In this document: positions 6,826 to 14,185 of the stretch, piece by piece | Layout of the letters: each line of letters begins with the position of its first letter | How positions within the stretch are numbered: position 1 is the stretch's first letter | NCBI GenBank assembly: GCA_026391775.1 | Contig: JAPLDK010000053.1 | Coordinates: 1-32,846 of the forward strand | Origin: Bacteroidota bacterium | Lineage (GTDB): Bacteria > Bacteroidota > Bacteroidia > Bacteroidales > FEN-979 | DNA length: 32,846 nt | Direction of reading: 5' to 3' | Made by a program: the position numbers and the translations under genes | The notes under the pieces: model-generated | Database searches by the model: none | What the model saw: only the letters and a program-made list of their open reading frames with translations | What the model was told of the DNA's origin: nothing

Positions 6826-7819
6826 GAGAACAACCCCTCAGGTCACTGGAATCAAATCGCCCGAGTACTTCAAAACTACCGTCATCATGTATTCTTCCAA
6901 GGTCCTGGGTTGCAAGGAAGCTGCAGGAATACAGGTTGGCCAGGTCGATAATGTTTATCCCTCCGCTGCGCCCGGGCAGGCAGAAGGAAAAGGGGTCATT
7001 CACATCCCGTATCAGGATCTTCATCCATGGCGGGCTCCTGAATAATCCTCCCTGCTTTGACCAGGCTTGCGACAGCAATTCAGTCATGCCGTACTCCGAA
7101 TGTATTTCTGTCAAAGAGAAGGCCTCTGTCAGCCTTTCATGAAGTTCATTACGCGTAATTTCTTTTCTGCGTCCTTTCATCCCCCCGGTTTCCAGGACGA
7201 TCAGGCCGGGATATAGGCCGGGATATTTGTCGGCAAAATCAAGAAGGGCATAGGTAAGACCGATAAGGATTGTTTTTCCGGATGAGATTGCAGGGTCATC
7301 CAGTCGAAGCCGCAGGCTTTCGGGATCATTGAGAAAGAAACCATGCGGCCGGTTCAGATTCTGCTGCATCAGTTTACTTATCATGTAGATGAGCGAGGAA
7401 CCCGGATTGGAATCCGGCCCGGGAGTCAGGGCCAGGAACGTAAATTCTGAGGTGTTTCCATAGGCAGTTGCAAATCCTTTCAGAAGGGAAATGTCATAAA
7501 AAGAGGGATCGGCCAGCAAATGCCTGCTGGGGCCCGAACCGCTTGTCCCGCTGCTTTGGAACTCCCGCAGAGGCTTCATCCCGGAGCAAATGATCTCCCG
7601 GGATTTAAAAAATTCAACCGGGATAAAGGGAATATCTTCAAGTCGCCGCACATTGCCCTGATTGCGTGACAATGCATCAGCAAACTCATGGTAAACTTCG
7701 CAATTTTCATACTGGAACCGGAAGACCTCCAGGGCAAGTTCACTGATTCCGCGCCCACCTGCCACGTTAAAAATCCTTTCCCTGAGATTTGCTGCGGTTA
7801 TCTCAATGTTACGGTTCAC
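6809..7819 (-). CDS. LuxE-like acyl-protein synthetase / ANL-superfamily acyl-activating enzyme
   Basis: LuxE-family enzymes activate a carboxylic acid with ATP and pass it to a protein thiol. The 336-residue sequence has the SSGTSG phosphate loop (residues 89-94) after the typical LEDIPFIPVEFFKSREI stretch. Further on are TLTPGP-like LALTPGPDS, the ETGGMKG motif, IHSEYGMTELLSQAW (the ANL YGxTE motif) and a C-terminal LGRFDSSDLRGCSL. No lux genes are present, so the substrate is unknown. The only usable start is a GTG at 7819, which lies inside a heptamer repeat; a start slightly downstream cannot be excluded. Residues 199-206 are a perfect YPGL duplication. It overlaps the SRAP gene end by 17 bases. 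Confidence 0.82.
   Translation of the reverse strand: MNRNIEITAANLRERIFNVAGGRGISELALEVFRFQYENCEVYHEFADALSRNQGNVRRLEDIPFIPVEFFKSREIICSGMKPLREFQSSGTSGSGPSRHLLADPSFYDISLLKGFATAYGNTSEFTFLALTPGPDSNPGSSLIYMISKLMQQNLNRPHGFFLNDPESLRLRLDDPAISSGKTILIGLTYALLDFADKYPGLYPGLIVLETGGMKGRRKEITRNELHERLTEAFSLTEIHSEYGMTELLSQAWSKQGGLFRSPPWMKILIRDVNDPFSFCLPGRSGGINIIDLANLYSCSFLATQDLGRIHDDGSFEVLGRFDSSDLRGCSLMIQE
7203..7226. repeat. In-frame 12-bp tandem duplication in the LuxE-like gene
   Basis: The 12-mer AGGCCGGGATAT occurs twice head to tail with no mismatch. It encodes YPGL-YPGL in the enzyme, so the reading frame is unaffected. Confidence 0.9.
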
Positions 7820-7841
7820 GGTTTACGGTTCACGGTTCACG
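7811..7841. repeat. Heptanucleotide tandem repeat (unit ACGGTTC, about 4.4 copies)
   Basis: Four consecutive 7-mers ACGGTTC, ACGGTTT, ACGGTTC and ACGGTTC are followed by ACG, with one mismatch in total. The array overlaps the GTG start of the LuxE-like gene and reaches to ten bases before the rightward -7 box. A related array in reverse orientation lies at 32185-32200. Confidence 0.9.
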
Positions 7842-7850
7842 TATTTTACC

Positions 7851-7858
7851 TATCTTTG
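7851..7858 (+). promoter_or_regulatory. Putative -7 box for the lipoprotein-mrdA-rodA operon
   Basis: TATCTTTG, followed by C, is an exact match to the Bacteroidota TAnnTTTG element. It ends 35 bases before the lipoprotein ATG, giving a plausible leader of about 30 bases. The heptamer repeat occupies the position of the -33 element. Confidence 0.55.
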
Positions 7859-7866
7859 CAAGGGTC

Positions 7867-7874
7867 CAAAGTTA
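7867..7874 (-). promoter_or_regulatory. Putative -7 box for the LuxE-like gene, facing the opposite promoter
   Basis: The minus strand reads TAACTTTG, an exact TAnnTTTG match, 47 bases upstream of the GTG at 7819. Only eight bases separate it from the rightward box 7851-7858, and the two point at each other. Confidence 0.4.
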
Positions 7875-7893
7875 TCAATAATTCAGGCATCCC

Positions 7894-8421
7894 ATGGGGG
7901 CAAAAGGGAAATTCAGGACAGCCGGTTTTTATTCTCTGCTGATTGCAATCTGCATTATCATGTTCTCTTCATGCATGAAAAAGGAATCTTTTTCGGATAT
8001 TCCGCAGATCGCGTTTGCCGGGTATTACAACATGTTTGACACAACCCGTATCGCAAAAAAAGGCATCCTTACCATTACTTTCCAGGACGGTGACGGGGAT
8101 ATCGGGCTGAACAGCTGGGATGTTTACCCTCCATTTGACAGCACCAGCATATATTTTTACAATTACTACATCGACTTATACGAAAAAAAGAATGGTATTT
8201 TTGTAAAGGACACCAGCCTGTACACTTCCCTTAATGCCCGTATCCCGTACCTGACTCCCGATGATCCGAATAAAGCAATCAAAGGCATCATTGTCGATAC
8301 AATTCCCCTTAATCCCAACCCGGTCTATGACACCATTCAATTCTCCCTCTACATTTATGACCGTGCCTTGCATAAAAGCAATGTGGTTTTCACCCAGGAG
8401 ATTATAGTCAGAAGGCCATAA
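7894..8421 (+). CDS. Lipoprotein of unknown function with a GDGDIGL motif
   Basis: The 175-residue protein has a basic N-terminus, a hydrophobic core (about residues 11-24) and a lipobox ending at Cys27 (MFSSC), so it should be a lipid-anchored envelope protein. After the anchor, residues 63-72 read FQDGDGDIGL, a motif I know from many Bacteroidota lipoproteins and one that resembles a Dx[DN]xDG calcium loop. The rest is rich in Tyr, Asp and beta-strand-like sequence. It ends six bases before mrdA and shares its promoter, which suggests a cell-envelope or elongation-related role. This is inference only; no enzymatic motif is visible. Confidence 0.8.
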   Translation: MGAKGKFRTAGFYSLLIAICIIMFSSCMKKESFSDIPQIAFAGYYNMFDTTRIAKKGILTITFQDGDGDIGLNSWDVYPPFDSTSIYFYNYYIDLYEKKNGIFVKDTSLYTSLNARIPYLTPDDPNKAIKGIIVDTIPLNPNPVYDTIQFSLYIYDRALHKSNVVFTQEIIVRRP

Positions 8422-8427
8422 GCAATA

Positions 8428-10293
8428 ATGGAAAGGGTTCTGGCTTACCGGAGGTTGATCATCATAGGAATATTCCTTGCTGTCGGGCTGATTTTCATCG
8501 TCCGGCTTTTTTATGTGCAGATCCTTGTCGATAAATACATACTTTCGGCCAATAACAACGTTCTCAGGTATATCACTCAGTACCCTGCAAGAGGCCTCAT
8601 CTACGACCGCAACGGAAAACTGCTTGTTTACAACGAAGCGGCTTACGATCTCATGGTCATTCCAAGGCAGGCAAAAAATGTTGACACTATGGAACTTTGC
8701 CGGCTGCTCGGGATCGACAGGAATGAATATATCAGGAGGTTGGTAAAAGCACGTAATTACTCAGCTTACAGGCAGTCAATTTTCGAATCCCAGATCACAC
8801 GCGAAAACTACGGTTTCCTTGAAGAAAAGCTGTTCCGTTTCCCCGGATTCTTTGTGCAATCCCGCACCCTTCGCAAATATACGTATCCCATTGCCGCTCA
8901 TACTTTCGGGTATATAGGTGAAGCCGGCCCTGAAATCATTGAATCCAATCCCTATTACAAATCGGGTGACTATATCGGTGTTAACGGTATTGAGAAGTCC
9001 TACGAGGATATCCTCAGGGGAGAAAAAGGGATGAAGATCAGGGTGGTGGATGTGCTGAACCGTGATAAAGGCAGTTTCCAGGATTGCAAGTACGATACCC
9101 TGGCTTATGCAGGCACAGACCTGTATTCCTCACTGGATGAGGACCTGCAGGAATACGGGGAAAAACTGATGGCCAACAAGAAAGGAAGCATTGTCGCCAT
9201 TGAGCCAACCACCGGTGAGATCCTGTGCCTGGTCACAAGCCCAACCTATGACCCGAACATCCTTGTTGGCAACATCAGAAAAAAAAATTACAAGGCTCTT
9301 GTATTCGACACGGTATATCAGCCTTTATTCAACCGCGCCCTGATGGCTATGTACCCGCCTGGATCAACATTCAAGCTTGTGGATGCTCTCGTTGGCCAGC
9401 AGGAAGGGGTTCTCTTCCCTACAACAACCTACGGCTGCCCGGGCGGCTTCAGTATCGGCAACGGGAAAATCGTCAGATGCCATCCACATCCATCCCCCCT
9501 GAACCTGATAGGAGCCATACAGATCTCATGCAATTCATATTTCTGCAGGGTTTTCAGGTCAATAATCGATAACAGGATTTACACAAGCACCCGCCAGGCC
9601 TATGAAAAATGGAGAAAGGAAGTGATGAGTTTTGGCCTTGGGAAAAAGCTCGGGCTGGATGTTCCGGGTGAACTCAACGGGAATATCCCCACCCCGGCTT
9701 ACTACGACAAATATCATGGCAGGGACCGCTGGCACTCGATGACCATTATCTCCCTCGGGATAGGCCAGGGAGAGATCGGTATCACCCCTCTGCAGATGGC
9801 TAACCTGGCAGTAACCATCAGCAACCGCGGCTGGTATTATGTGCCACATATAATCAGGGCGATTGGGAAAAAGGATTCCCTGAACCCGGGCTTCAGGGAG
9901 AAGAAAGTCACAGACGTTAACACTGCTTATTTTGATATTGTTGTTGAAGGTATGGCGGATGTGGTTACGTCGGGAACAGCACGTGCCTCGAAGATCGACA
10001 GTATTGATTTCTGCGGAAAGACCGGTACTGCCCAGAACCCGCAAGGCAAAAACCATTCGATTTTTATTGCATTTGCTCCCAAACTCAATTCGAAGATCGC
10101 TATTGCGGTAGTAGTGGAGAATGCAGGGTTCGGAGCCGAATGGGCAGCTCCGGTTGCCAGTCTGATGATAGAAAAATACCTGAGGCGGACAGTCAGGCGA
10201 AAAGACCTAGAGGAACGCATCATGAATGCGGATCTCATCCACGGAATAAATGTTAAAAATGAAAGTAGAAAAGGGGATTTTTTACCGGATTGA
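8428..10293 (+). CDS. mrdA: Penicillin-binding protein 2, peptidoglycan transpeptidase of the elongasome
   Basis: PBP2 crosslinks peptidoglycan during lateral wall growth together with RodA. The 621-residue class B PBP has one N-terminal membrane anchor (about residues 8-30). The dimerisation/pedestal domain with the RGLIYDRNGKLL motif comes next, followed by the transpeptidase domain. The three active-site motifs are intact: Ser313-x-x-Lys316 in PPGSTFK, Ser367-x-Asn369 in SCNSYF and Lys531-Thr-Gly in CGKTGTAQN. The length is usual for the family. It follows the lipoprotein gene by six bases and its end overlaps the rodA start, so the three genes form one operon. mreBCD is not in this stretch. 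Confidence 0.95.
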   Translation: MERVLAYRRLIIIGIFLAVGLIFIVRLFYVQILVDKYILSANNNVLRYITQYPARGLIYDRNGKLLVYNEAAYDLMVIPRQAKNVDTMELCRLLGIDRNEYIRRLVKARNYSAYRQSIFESQITRENYGFLEEKLFRFPGFFVQSRTLRKYTYPIAAHTFGYIGEAGPEIIESNPYYKSGDYIGVNGIEKSYEDILRGEKGMKIRVVDVLNRDKGSFQDCKYDTLAYAGTDLYSSLDEDLQEYGEKLMANKKGSIVAIEPTTGEILCLVTSPTYDPNILVGNIRKKNYKALVFDTVYQPLFNRALMAMYPPGSTFKLVDALVGQQEGVLFPTTTYGCPGGFSIGNGKIVRCHPHPSPLNLIGAIQISCNSYFCRVFRSIIDNRIYTSTRQAYEKWRKEVMSFGLGKKLGLDVPGELNGNIPTPAYYDKYHGRDRWHSMTIISLGIGQGEIGITPLQMANLAVTISNRGWYYVPHIIRAIGKKDSLNPGFREKKVTDVNTAYFDIVVEGMADVVTSGTARASKIDSIDFCGKTGTAQNPQGKNHSIFIAFAPKLNSKIAIAVVVENAGFGAEWAAPVASLMIEKYLRRTVRRKDLEERIMNADLIHGINVKNESRKGDFLPD

Positions 10294-11518
10294 CTGGGTG
10301 ATGGTCATCCTGTATTTGGCCCTTGTTCTCATGGGCTGGCTTAATATCTATGCGGCGGTTTACAACGACAGCCACCAGCAAATCACCGACATGCATCAGA
10401 AATACGGTAAACAGATGATCTTTATTTTGGCTGCAATGATACTGGCAGTCACAATCATTATCATAGAACCAAAGTTCTTCTCACAGTTTGCCTATTTCCT
10501 TTACGGTTTTTTCCTGGTCATGCTGATCGTAGTGATCTTTGCAGGCAGGGAAATTTCAGGCTCAAAGTCCTGGTTCGCAATCGGGGGTTTCGGCATCCAG
10601 CCTGCCGAATTCGCTAAAATGGCGACAGCCCTTGCCCTTGCGAAATTTCTGGGATCGCTTGACAGAAATATTAAAAATCCCCGCCACCTGATAATGGCGG
10701 TCGTGATCATAATTCTTCCCGCTTTGTTTATTCTTCTCGAACACGATACGGGATCCGCATTGGTCTTCCTCTGCTTTGTGCTGGTGCTTTACAGGGCAGG
10801 GCTAACCGGATATGTTCTCCTGGCACTCGTTGCCATGCCTGTGTTGGGAGTGCTTGCACTCATCATCAATAAATTCATACTAACTGCCGCGCTGTTTGTC
10901 CTTTCGGTGTTGATTTATATTCGTACCCGTCGCCGTTTCAGGCATCTTCTCATCGTCCTGGCGGTATTCCTGGCCTCAACTGGATTTGTTTTTTCGGTAC
11001 ATTACACCGTTTACCATATACTGGAACCTCACCAGAGACAGCGAATCAATGTATTGCTCGGTAATAATACCGACCTGAAAGGGGCAGGTTACAACGTAAA
11101 CCAGTCACTCATCGCAATCGGCTCAGGAAGATTATTGGGAAAAGGCTTTCTGCAGGGGACCCAAACCAAATATAATTTCGTACCTGAACAAAGCACCGAT
11201 TTTATTTTCTGCACCGTGGGTGAAGAACATGGTTTTATCGGATCATTGATCGTAATTGCCTTGTTCCTCGGCCTTATGATCAGGATAGTGATTAACGCCG
11301 AAAGGCAGAGATCGAAGTTCAGCCGCTTATACGGCTATGGTGTGGCCTCATTGTTTTTCATACACTTCTCAATAAATATCGGCATGGCCCTTGGCCTGTT
11401 ACCCGTGATCGGCATTCCACTTCCATTCTTCAGTTACGGGGGATCTTCCCTATGGGCCTTCACTATCCTCCTGTTCATTTTCATTAAACAGGACGCCCTC
11501 AGGTATGAACTGGTCTGA
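10250..11518 (+). CDS. rodA: RodA, SEDS-family peptidoglycan glycosyltransferase
   Basis: RodA polymerises lipid II into glycan strands as partner of PBP2. The 422-residue protein is very hydrophobic, with about ten membrane helices, and shows the SEDS family hallmarks: GGFGIQPAEFAK, EHDTGSALVFL, GSGRLLGKGFLQGTQ, FVPEQSTDFIF (containing the conserved catalytic Asp), GEEHGFIGS and the C-terminal PVIGIPLPFFSYGGSS. Two starts are possible, ATG 10250 (preceded by GGAATAA) and ATG 10259; both overlap the mrdA end (44 or 35 bases), implying coupled translation. The gene ends 16 bases from the convergent small-protein gene. Confidence 0.94.
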   Translation: MLKMKVEKGIFYRIDWVMVILYLALVLMGWLNIYAAVYNDSHQQITDMHQKYGKQMIFILAAMILAVTIIIIEPKFFSQFAYFLYGFFLVMLIVVIFAGREISGSKSWFAIGGFGIQPAEFAKMATALALAKFLGSLDRNIKNPRHLIMAVVIIILPALFILLEHDTGSALVFLCFVLVLYRAGLTGYVLLALVAMPVLGVLALIINKFILTAALFVLSVLIYIRTRRRFRHLLIVLAVFLASTGFVFSVHYTVYHILEPHQRQRINVLLGNNTDLKGAGYNVNQSLIAIGSGRLLGKGFLQGTQTKYNFVPEQSTDFIFCTVGEEHGFIGSLIVIALFLGLMIRIVINAERQRSKFSRLYGYGVASLFFIHFSINIGMALGLLPVIGIPLPFFSYGGSSLWAFTILLFIFIKQDALRYELV

Positions 11519-11534
11519 TTGAAAAGACTTAGAA

Positions 11535-11966
11535 TCAGCCGCCTCCCGGCATGCCCGGAACACCGCCATGCTTGCCTCCCTGCTGCTGCTGATGCTGCTG
11601 ATACCTCTCCCGGCCCTGGTTCTCCTGCATTTCTTTCTTTATATCAGACAATATCAAAAGAAACTGGTCAAATTTCTGGTCATCATGAAGTATCTTTTTA
11701 ATCTTCTCGTCACGATTTTTGATAAGCAGATCGAGGATCTTCTGATTCTCCCCTGCATTATATTTCTGGACGTCATCGAAAAGCTGAACAAAGGCGATGG
11801 CCACAGAATCCTTCTGCCCTTTGGTCATAGGGATTTTCTTGGCCAGATGGTCAACGATTTCCCTGGCTTTAACTTCGGGCGCAACCTCTTTTTTGCTGTT
11901 TTCCTGGGCATTGCTCCAAAAAATTCCTGTAAACAGGAACAGCAATAAAAGCAGATTTGTTTTCAT
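11535..11966 (-). CDS. Small exported protein with a Gln/Gly/His-rich tail
   Basis: The 143-residue product has a clear signal peptide (MKTNLLLLLFLFTGIFWSNA, then QENSKK). The mature part is charged and helical, with a region around KIPMTKGQKDSVAIAFVQLFDDVQKY and KKILHDDQKFDQFLLI. This recalls the helical periplasmic Spy/LTXXQ-like proteins but is not clear enough to assign. It ends in a low-complexity tail, QQHQQQQGGKHGGVPGMPGGG, which could bind metal through His or be unstructured. It is the last gene of a three-gene leftward cassette, 11 bases after the Omp85-like gene. Function unknown. Confidence 0.75.
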   Translation of the reverse strand: MKTNLLLLLFLFTGIFWSNAQENSKKEVAPEVKAREIVDHLAKKIPMTKGQKDSVAIAFVQLFDDVQKYNAGENQKILDLLIKNRDEKIKKILHDDQKFDQFLLILSDIKKEMQENQGRERYQQHQQQQGGKHGGVPGMPGGG

Positions 11967-11977
11967 CGGTTTGATTT

Positions 11978-13306
11978 TTAAAATACTTCCTGAGTCTGAA
12001 CGTATAAACCCTGTGACATATTGCCGATGCCAAAGTCGATGGCAATATTGGTACGGTCATGCTTACCTACCATGATCCTGAGGCCTGCGCCGATCGCCGG
12101 CTGAAAATAGCCGAACAGGGGAACGTTCATATCGCGGTTGGAAGCGGTAGTGACGTTGGTAAAAATAACACCCCCCAGTATATGTGAATGGGGTGATATC
12201 GGAAAACGGTATTCCATTTCTCCATATACAAAATCCTCTCCCCGGTATTTTCCCTGCGCGTATCCCCTGCCCGAAGAATTCATCTGATCATAACTGATAC
12301 TCATCAGGTCAAGGAATGGCACAGAACCGCTGACCTGGAAGGAGCCGTAATACCAGAAAGCCAGCAGATGCCTGGGGCAACGGCGCGAAAGGGGGATGTA
12401 TGTCCTGAACTCGGTCCATAACGTTGAACTGTTCCTGCTGCTGCCAAGCCATGTTGCATTGTAACGGTAGTTCACATTAATAAAAATACCCCTGTAAGCA
12501 TTCACCTGGTCATCCCTTGTATCATATACAAAGTTGGCACTCAAGCCGGATGTGATGTACTGGTCAGGATTGAATCCATGCAGGCTGCTGTAAGCATAAT
12601 GAGGAGTATTATACAAGGTGTCATTTGTGATCAGCAGGTTATCATCCTGTATACTGTAATGAAAATCAAGATGATATCCTATGCCTATATTGATTGAAGG
12701 AGTTAACCGCCTTGAAAATACATTATGAAACCTGATCCAGTTGTAATCCATCGGATATACACCGTTTAAAGCAGCATCAATAATGACTGCCTTATAACCA
12801 GGGATTTCAGGTATCGCAACCTGGTTATTAGTGCCCAGGGAATAAGTCGGAAGATTGAAAAAATAAATTCTCCAGTCACTTTGTAAAAACCATTTATTCC
12901 CTGGAAAATAAATATTGCCTTTGTACTGTATAAAAAACTGTTGGTTCATCGTATACAGGGCCGAAGCCACACCAGCCGATAATTTAGTATCTTCAGGTTT
13001 TCCCAACTGAAGAGAGAAAGAACCTCCTGCACCTAACTGCAGACTTGTGGCCGGGTCATAGGCTATCAGCGGAATGGCAAAAAACCGAAAGCGTTTCTCT
13101 TTTTTCGGATAAAAGGGGTTTTCCCCCCTGAAAAAAAAATCAATAAGGTCTTTCTGCGGACAGCATGTGTCGGATTTCAGTGGCTTTTCCCGAAGGTGCG
13201 CAGTTCTTGTTACCAGTGAATCACCTGAACTCTCTCCCGCTCCATCAACATGCAGAAAAAAAGTAAAAACAAGCGTTGCTGATACGAGCAGGAATCTGGT
13301 CGTCAT
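11978..13306 (-). CDS. Short Omp85-type (BamA/TamA-like, D15) outer-membrane beta-barrel
   Basis: The 442-residue protein starts with a signal peptide (MTTRFLLVSATLVFTFFLHVDG). It continues as a beta-barrel with alternating aromatic and polar residues and ends in Phe (VQTQEVF), as outer-membrane barrels commonly do. The stretches FVYDTRDDQVNAYRGIFINV and FRTYIPLSRR and the final strands around PAIGAGLRIMVGK and TNIAIDFGIG fit the bacterial surface antigen (D15) barrel. It is too short to carry POTRA repeats, so it is unlikely to be the essential BamA. The frame is open to 13342, but the ATG at 13306 overlaps the upstream stop as ATGA and begins directly with the signal peptide. Confidence 0.8.
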   Translation of the reverse strand: MTTRFLLVSATLVFTFFLHVDGAGESSGDSLVTRTAHLREKPLKSDTCCPQKDLIDFFFRGENPFYPKKEKRFRFFAIPLIAYDPATSLQLGAGGSFSLQLGKPEDTKLSAGVASALYTMNQQFFIQYKGNIYFPGNKWFLQSDWRIYFFNLPTYSLGTNNQVAIPEIPGYKAVIIDAALNGVYPMDYNWIRFHNVFSRRLTPSINIGIGYHLDFHYSIQDDNLLITNDTLYNTPHYAYSSLHGFNPDQYITSGLSANFVYDTRDDQVNAYRGIFINVNYRYNATWLGSSRNSSTLWTEFRTYIPLSRRCPRHLLAFWYYGSFQVSGSVPFLDLMSISYDQMNSSGRGYAQGKYRGEDFVYGEMEYRFPISPHSHILGGVIFTNVTTASNRDMNVPLFGYFQPAIGAGLRIMVGKHDRTNIAIDFGIGNMSQGLYVQTQEVF

Positions 13307-14136
13307 GGAACAATAGAGGATATTGAAAACGGCAGCTGGCATTCCAGAAAATAAATATTTGTATCGTCGATCTGCCGGTATTCGCGGTAAAGACCGTCCT
13401 GAGTGGTTGTATTAGGAACCGGTGTGAACCCGTCCATCAGGCCTGCACGTTTCAGAAAAGTGTTTTTATCGCTTTGTGAAGTGAAATTTATCCTGGCAAA
13501 ATACACATCCCTGTCGAAGGGGAGAATCACAACAAACATGGTATTCCTGACTAGGGTGAACAGGTCCTGCCAAGGAACAGGGGTATGCTGAACCCCCAGT
13601 ACCCCTTTGGTACACCAGGGATCGCGTCCAAACCTTCGAATAAGGTCCTGGATAAATACGGAAGGAAGCTGAAACAGGCTGTCAGGGTTATTACTTATGA
13701 ATTTCCGGGCAATCAGCCCAAAGAATCCTTTATCTGCTGGAGATGGCAGGTCAGTAGTGATCCTGAGATAAAATCTGCCATACGCAGCCTGATACCCTCC
13801 AGGGGAGAAACAATCAAACGAAGTCAATGTGTCCCTTGTCCTGCAGGAAGCCAGGGAAACGGAAAAGATACCATAGGCTGAACATGGGTCGGCCATCTCA
13901 TAAGCTTCCAGGACAACATGCCCCGTCTGCCATCTGAGATCCTGCACAAGCAGGCTCCTGAAGCCATATTCAAGAAAAACTTCTCCGCTGCCTTTCATAT
14001 AATCCCTGAAATCCTGGCTGGTAAGAACAGCCGTATGGGAGATCAACGCCTGGGGGATGTCCCGGTCCTGCAAGGGAATGACCTGGGAGAAGACATTCAG
14101 GGGGGAGATTAAAAGAATCAAAAGAAAGCGATACAT
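13303..14136 (-). CDS. Exported DUF6599-like protein of unknown function
   Basis: The 277-residue product has a signal peptide (MYRFLLILLISPLNVFSQ) and no membrane helix afterwards, so it should be periplasmic or surface exposed. The segments EVFLEYGFRSLLVQDL, VVLEAYEMADPCSAYGIFSV and YGRFYLRITTD resemble the family I recall as DUF6599; this is from memory and needs a profile search. There are several Cys residues, including Cys92 and Cys107, which might form a disulphide. It is the first gene of the cassette with its own promoter box, and its stop overlaps the Omp85-like start by four bases. Function unknown. Confidence 0.65.
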   Translation of the reverse strand: MYRFLLILLISPLNVFSQVIPLQDRDIPQALISHTAVLTSQDFRDYMKGSGEVFLEYGFRSLLVQDLRWQTGHVVLEAYEMADPCSAYGIFSVSLASCRTRDTLTSFDCFSPGGYQAAYGRFYLRITTDLPSPADKGFFGLIARKFISNNPDSLFQLPSVFIQDLIRRFGRDPWCTKGVLGVQHTPVPWQDLFTLVRNTMFVVILPFDRDVYFARINFTSQSDKNTFLKRAGLMDGFTPVPNTTTQDGLYREYRQIDDTNIYFLECQLPFSISSIVP

Positions 14137-14172
14137 AATGCTGAATTAGAATTTGGATTTTATTAACTCAGA

Positions 14173-14180
14173 CAAATTTA
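14173..14180 (-). promoter_or_regulatory. Putative -7 box of the DUF6599-Omp85 cassette
   Basis: On the minus strand the octamer is TAAATTTG (exact TAnnTTTG). It lies 36 bases upstream of the ATG at 14136, within the 49-base gap after the RND permease gene. Confidence 0.45.
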
Positions 14181-14185
14181 TATAA

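Noticed and set aside
11570..11610. CTG/CAG-rich run resembling a trinucleotide repeat
   Set aside because: It is the codon pattern of the Gln-rich tail of the small exported protein; the repeat is imperfect and short.
12794..12828. 9-bp inverted repeat (ATAACCAGG / CCTGGTTAT) in the Omp85-like gene
   Set aside because: The 17-base loop and presence in mid-gene make it weak; arms of this length are expected occasionally in a window this size.
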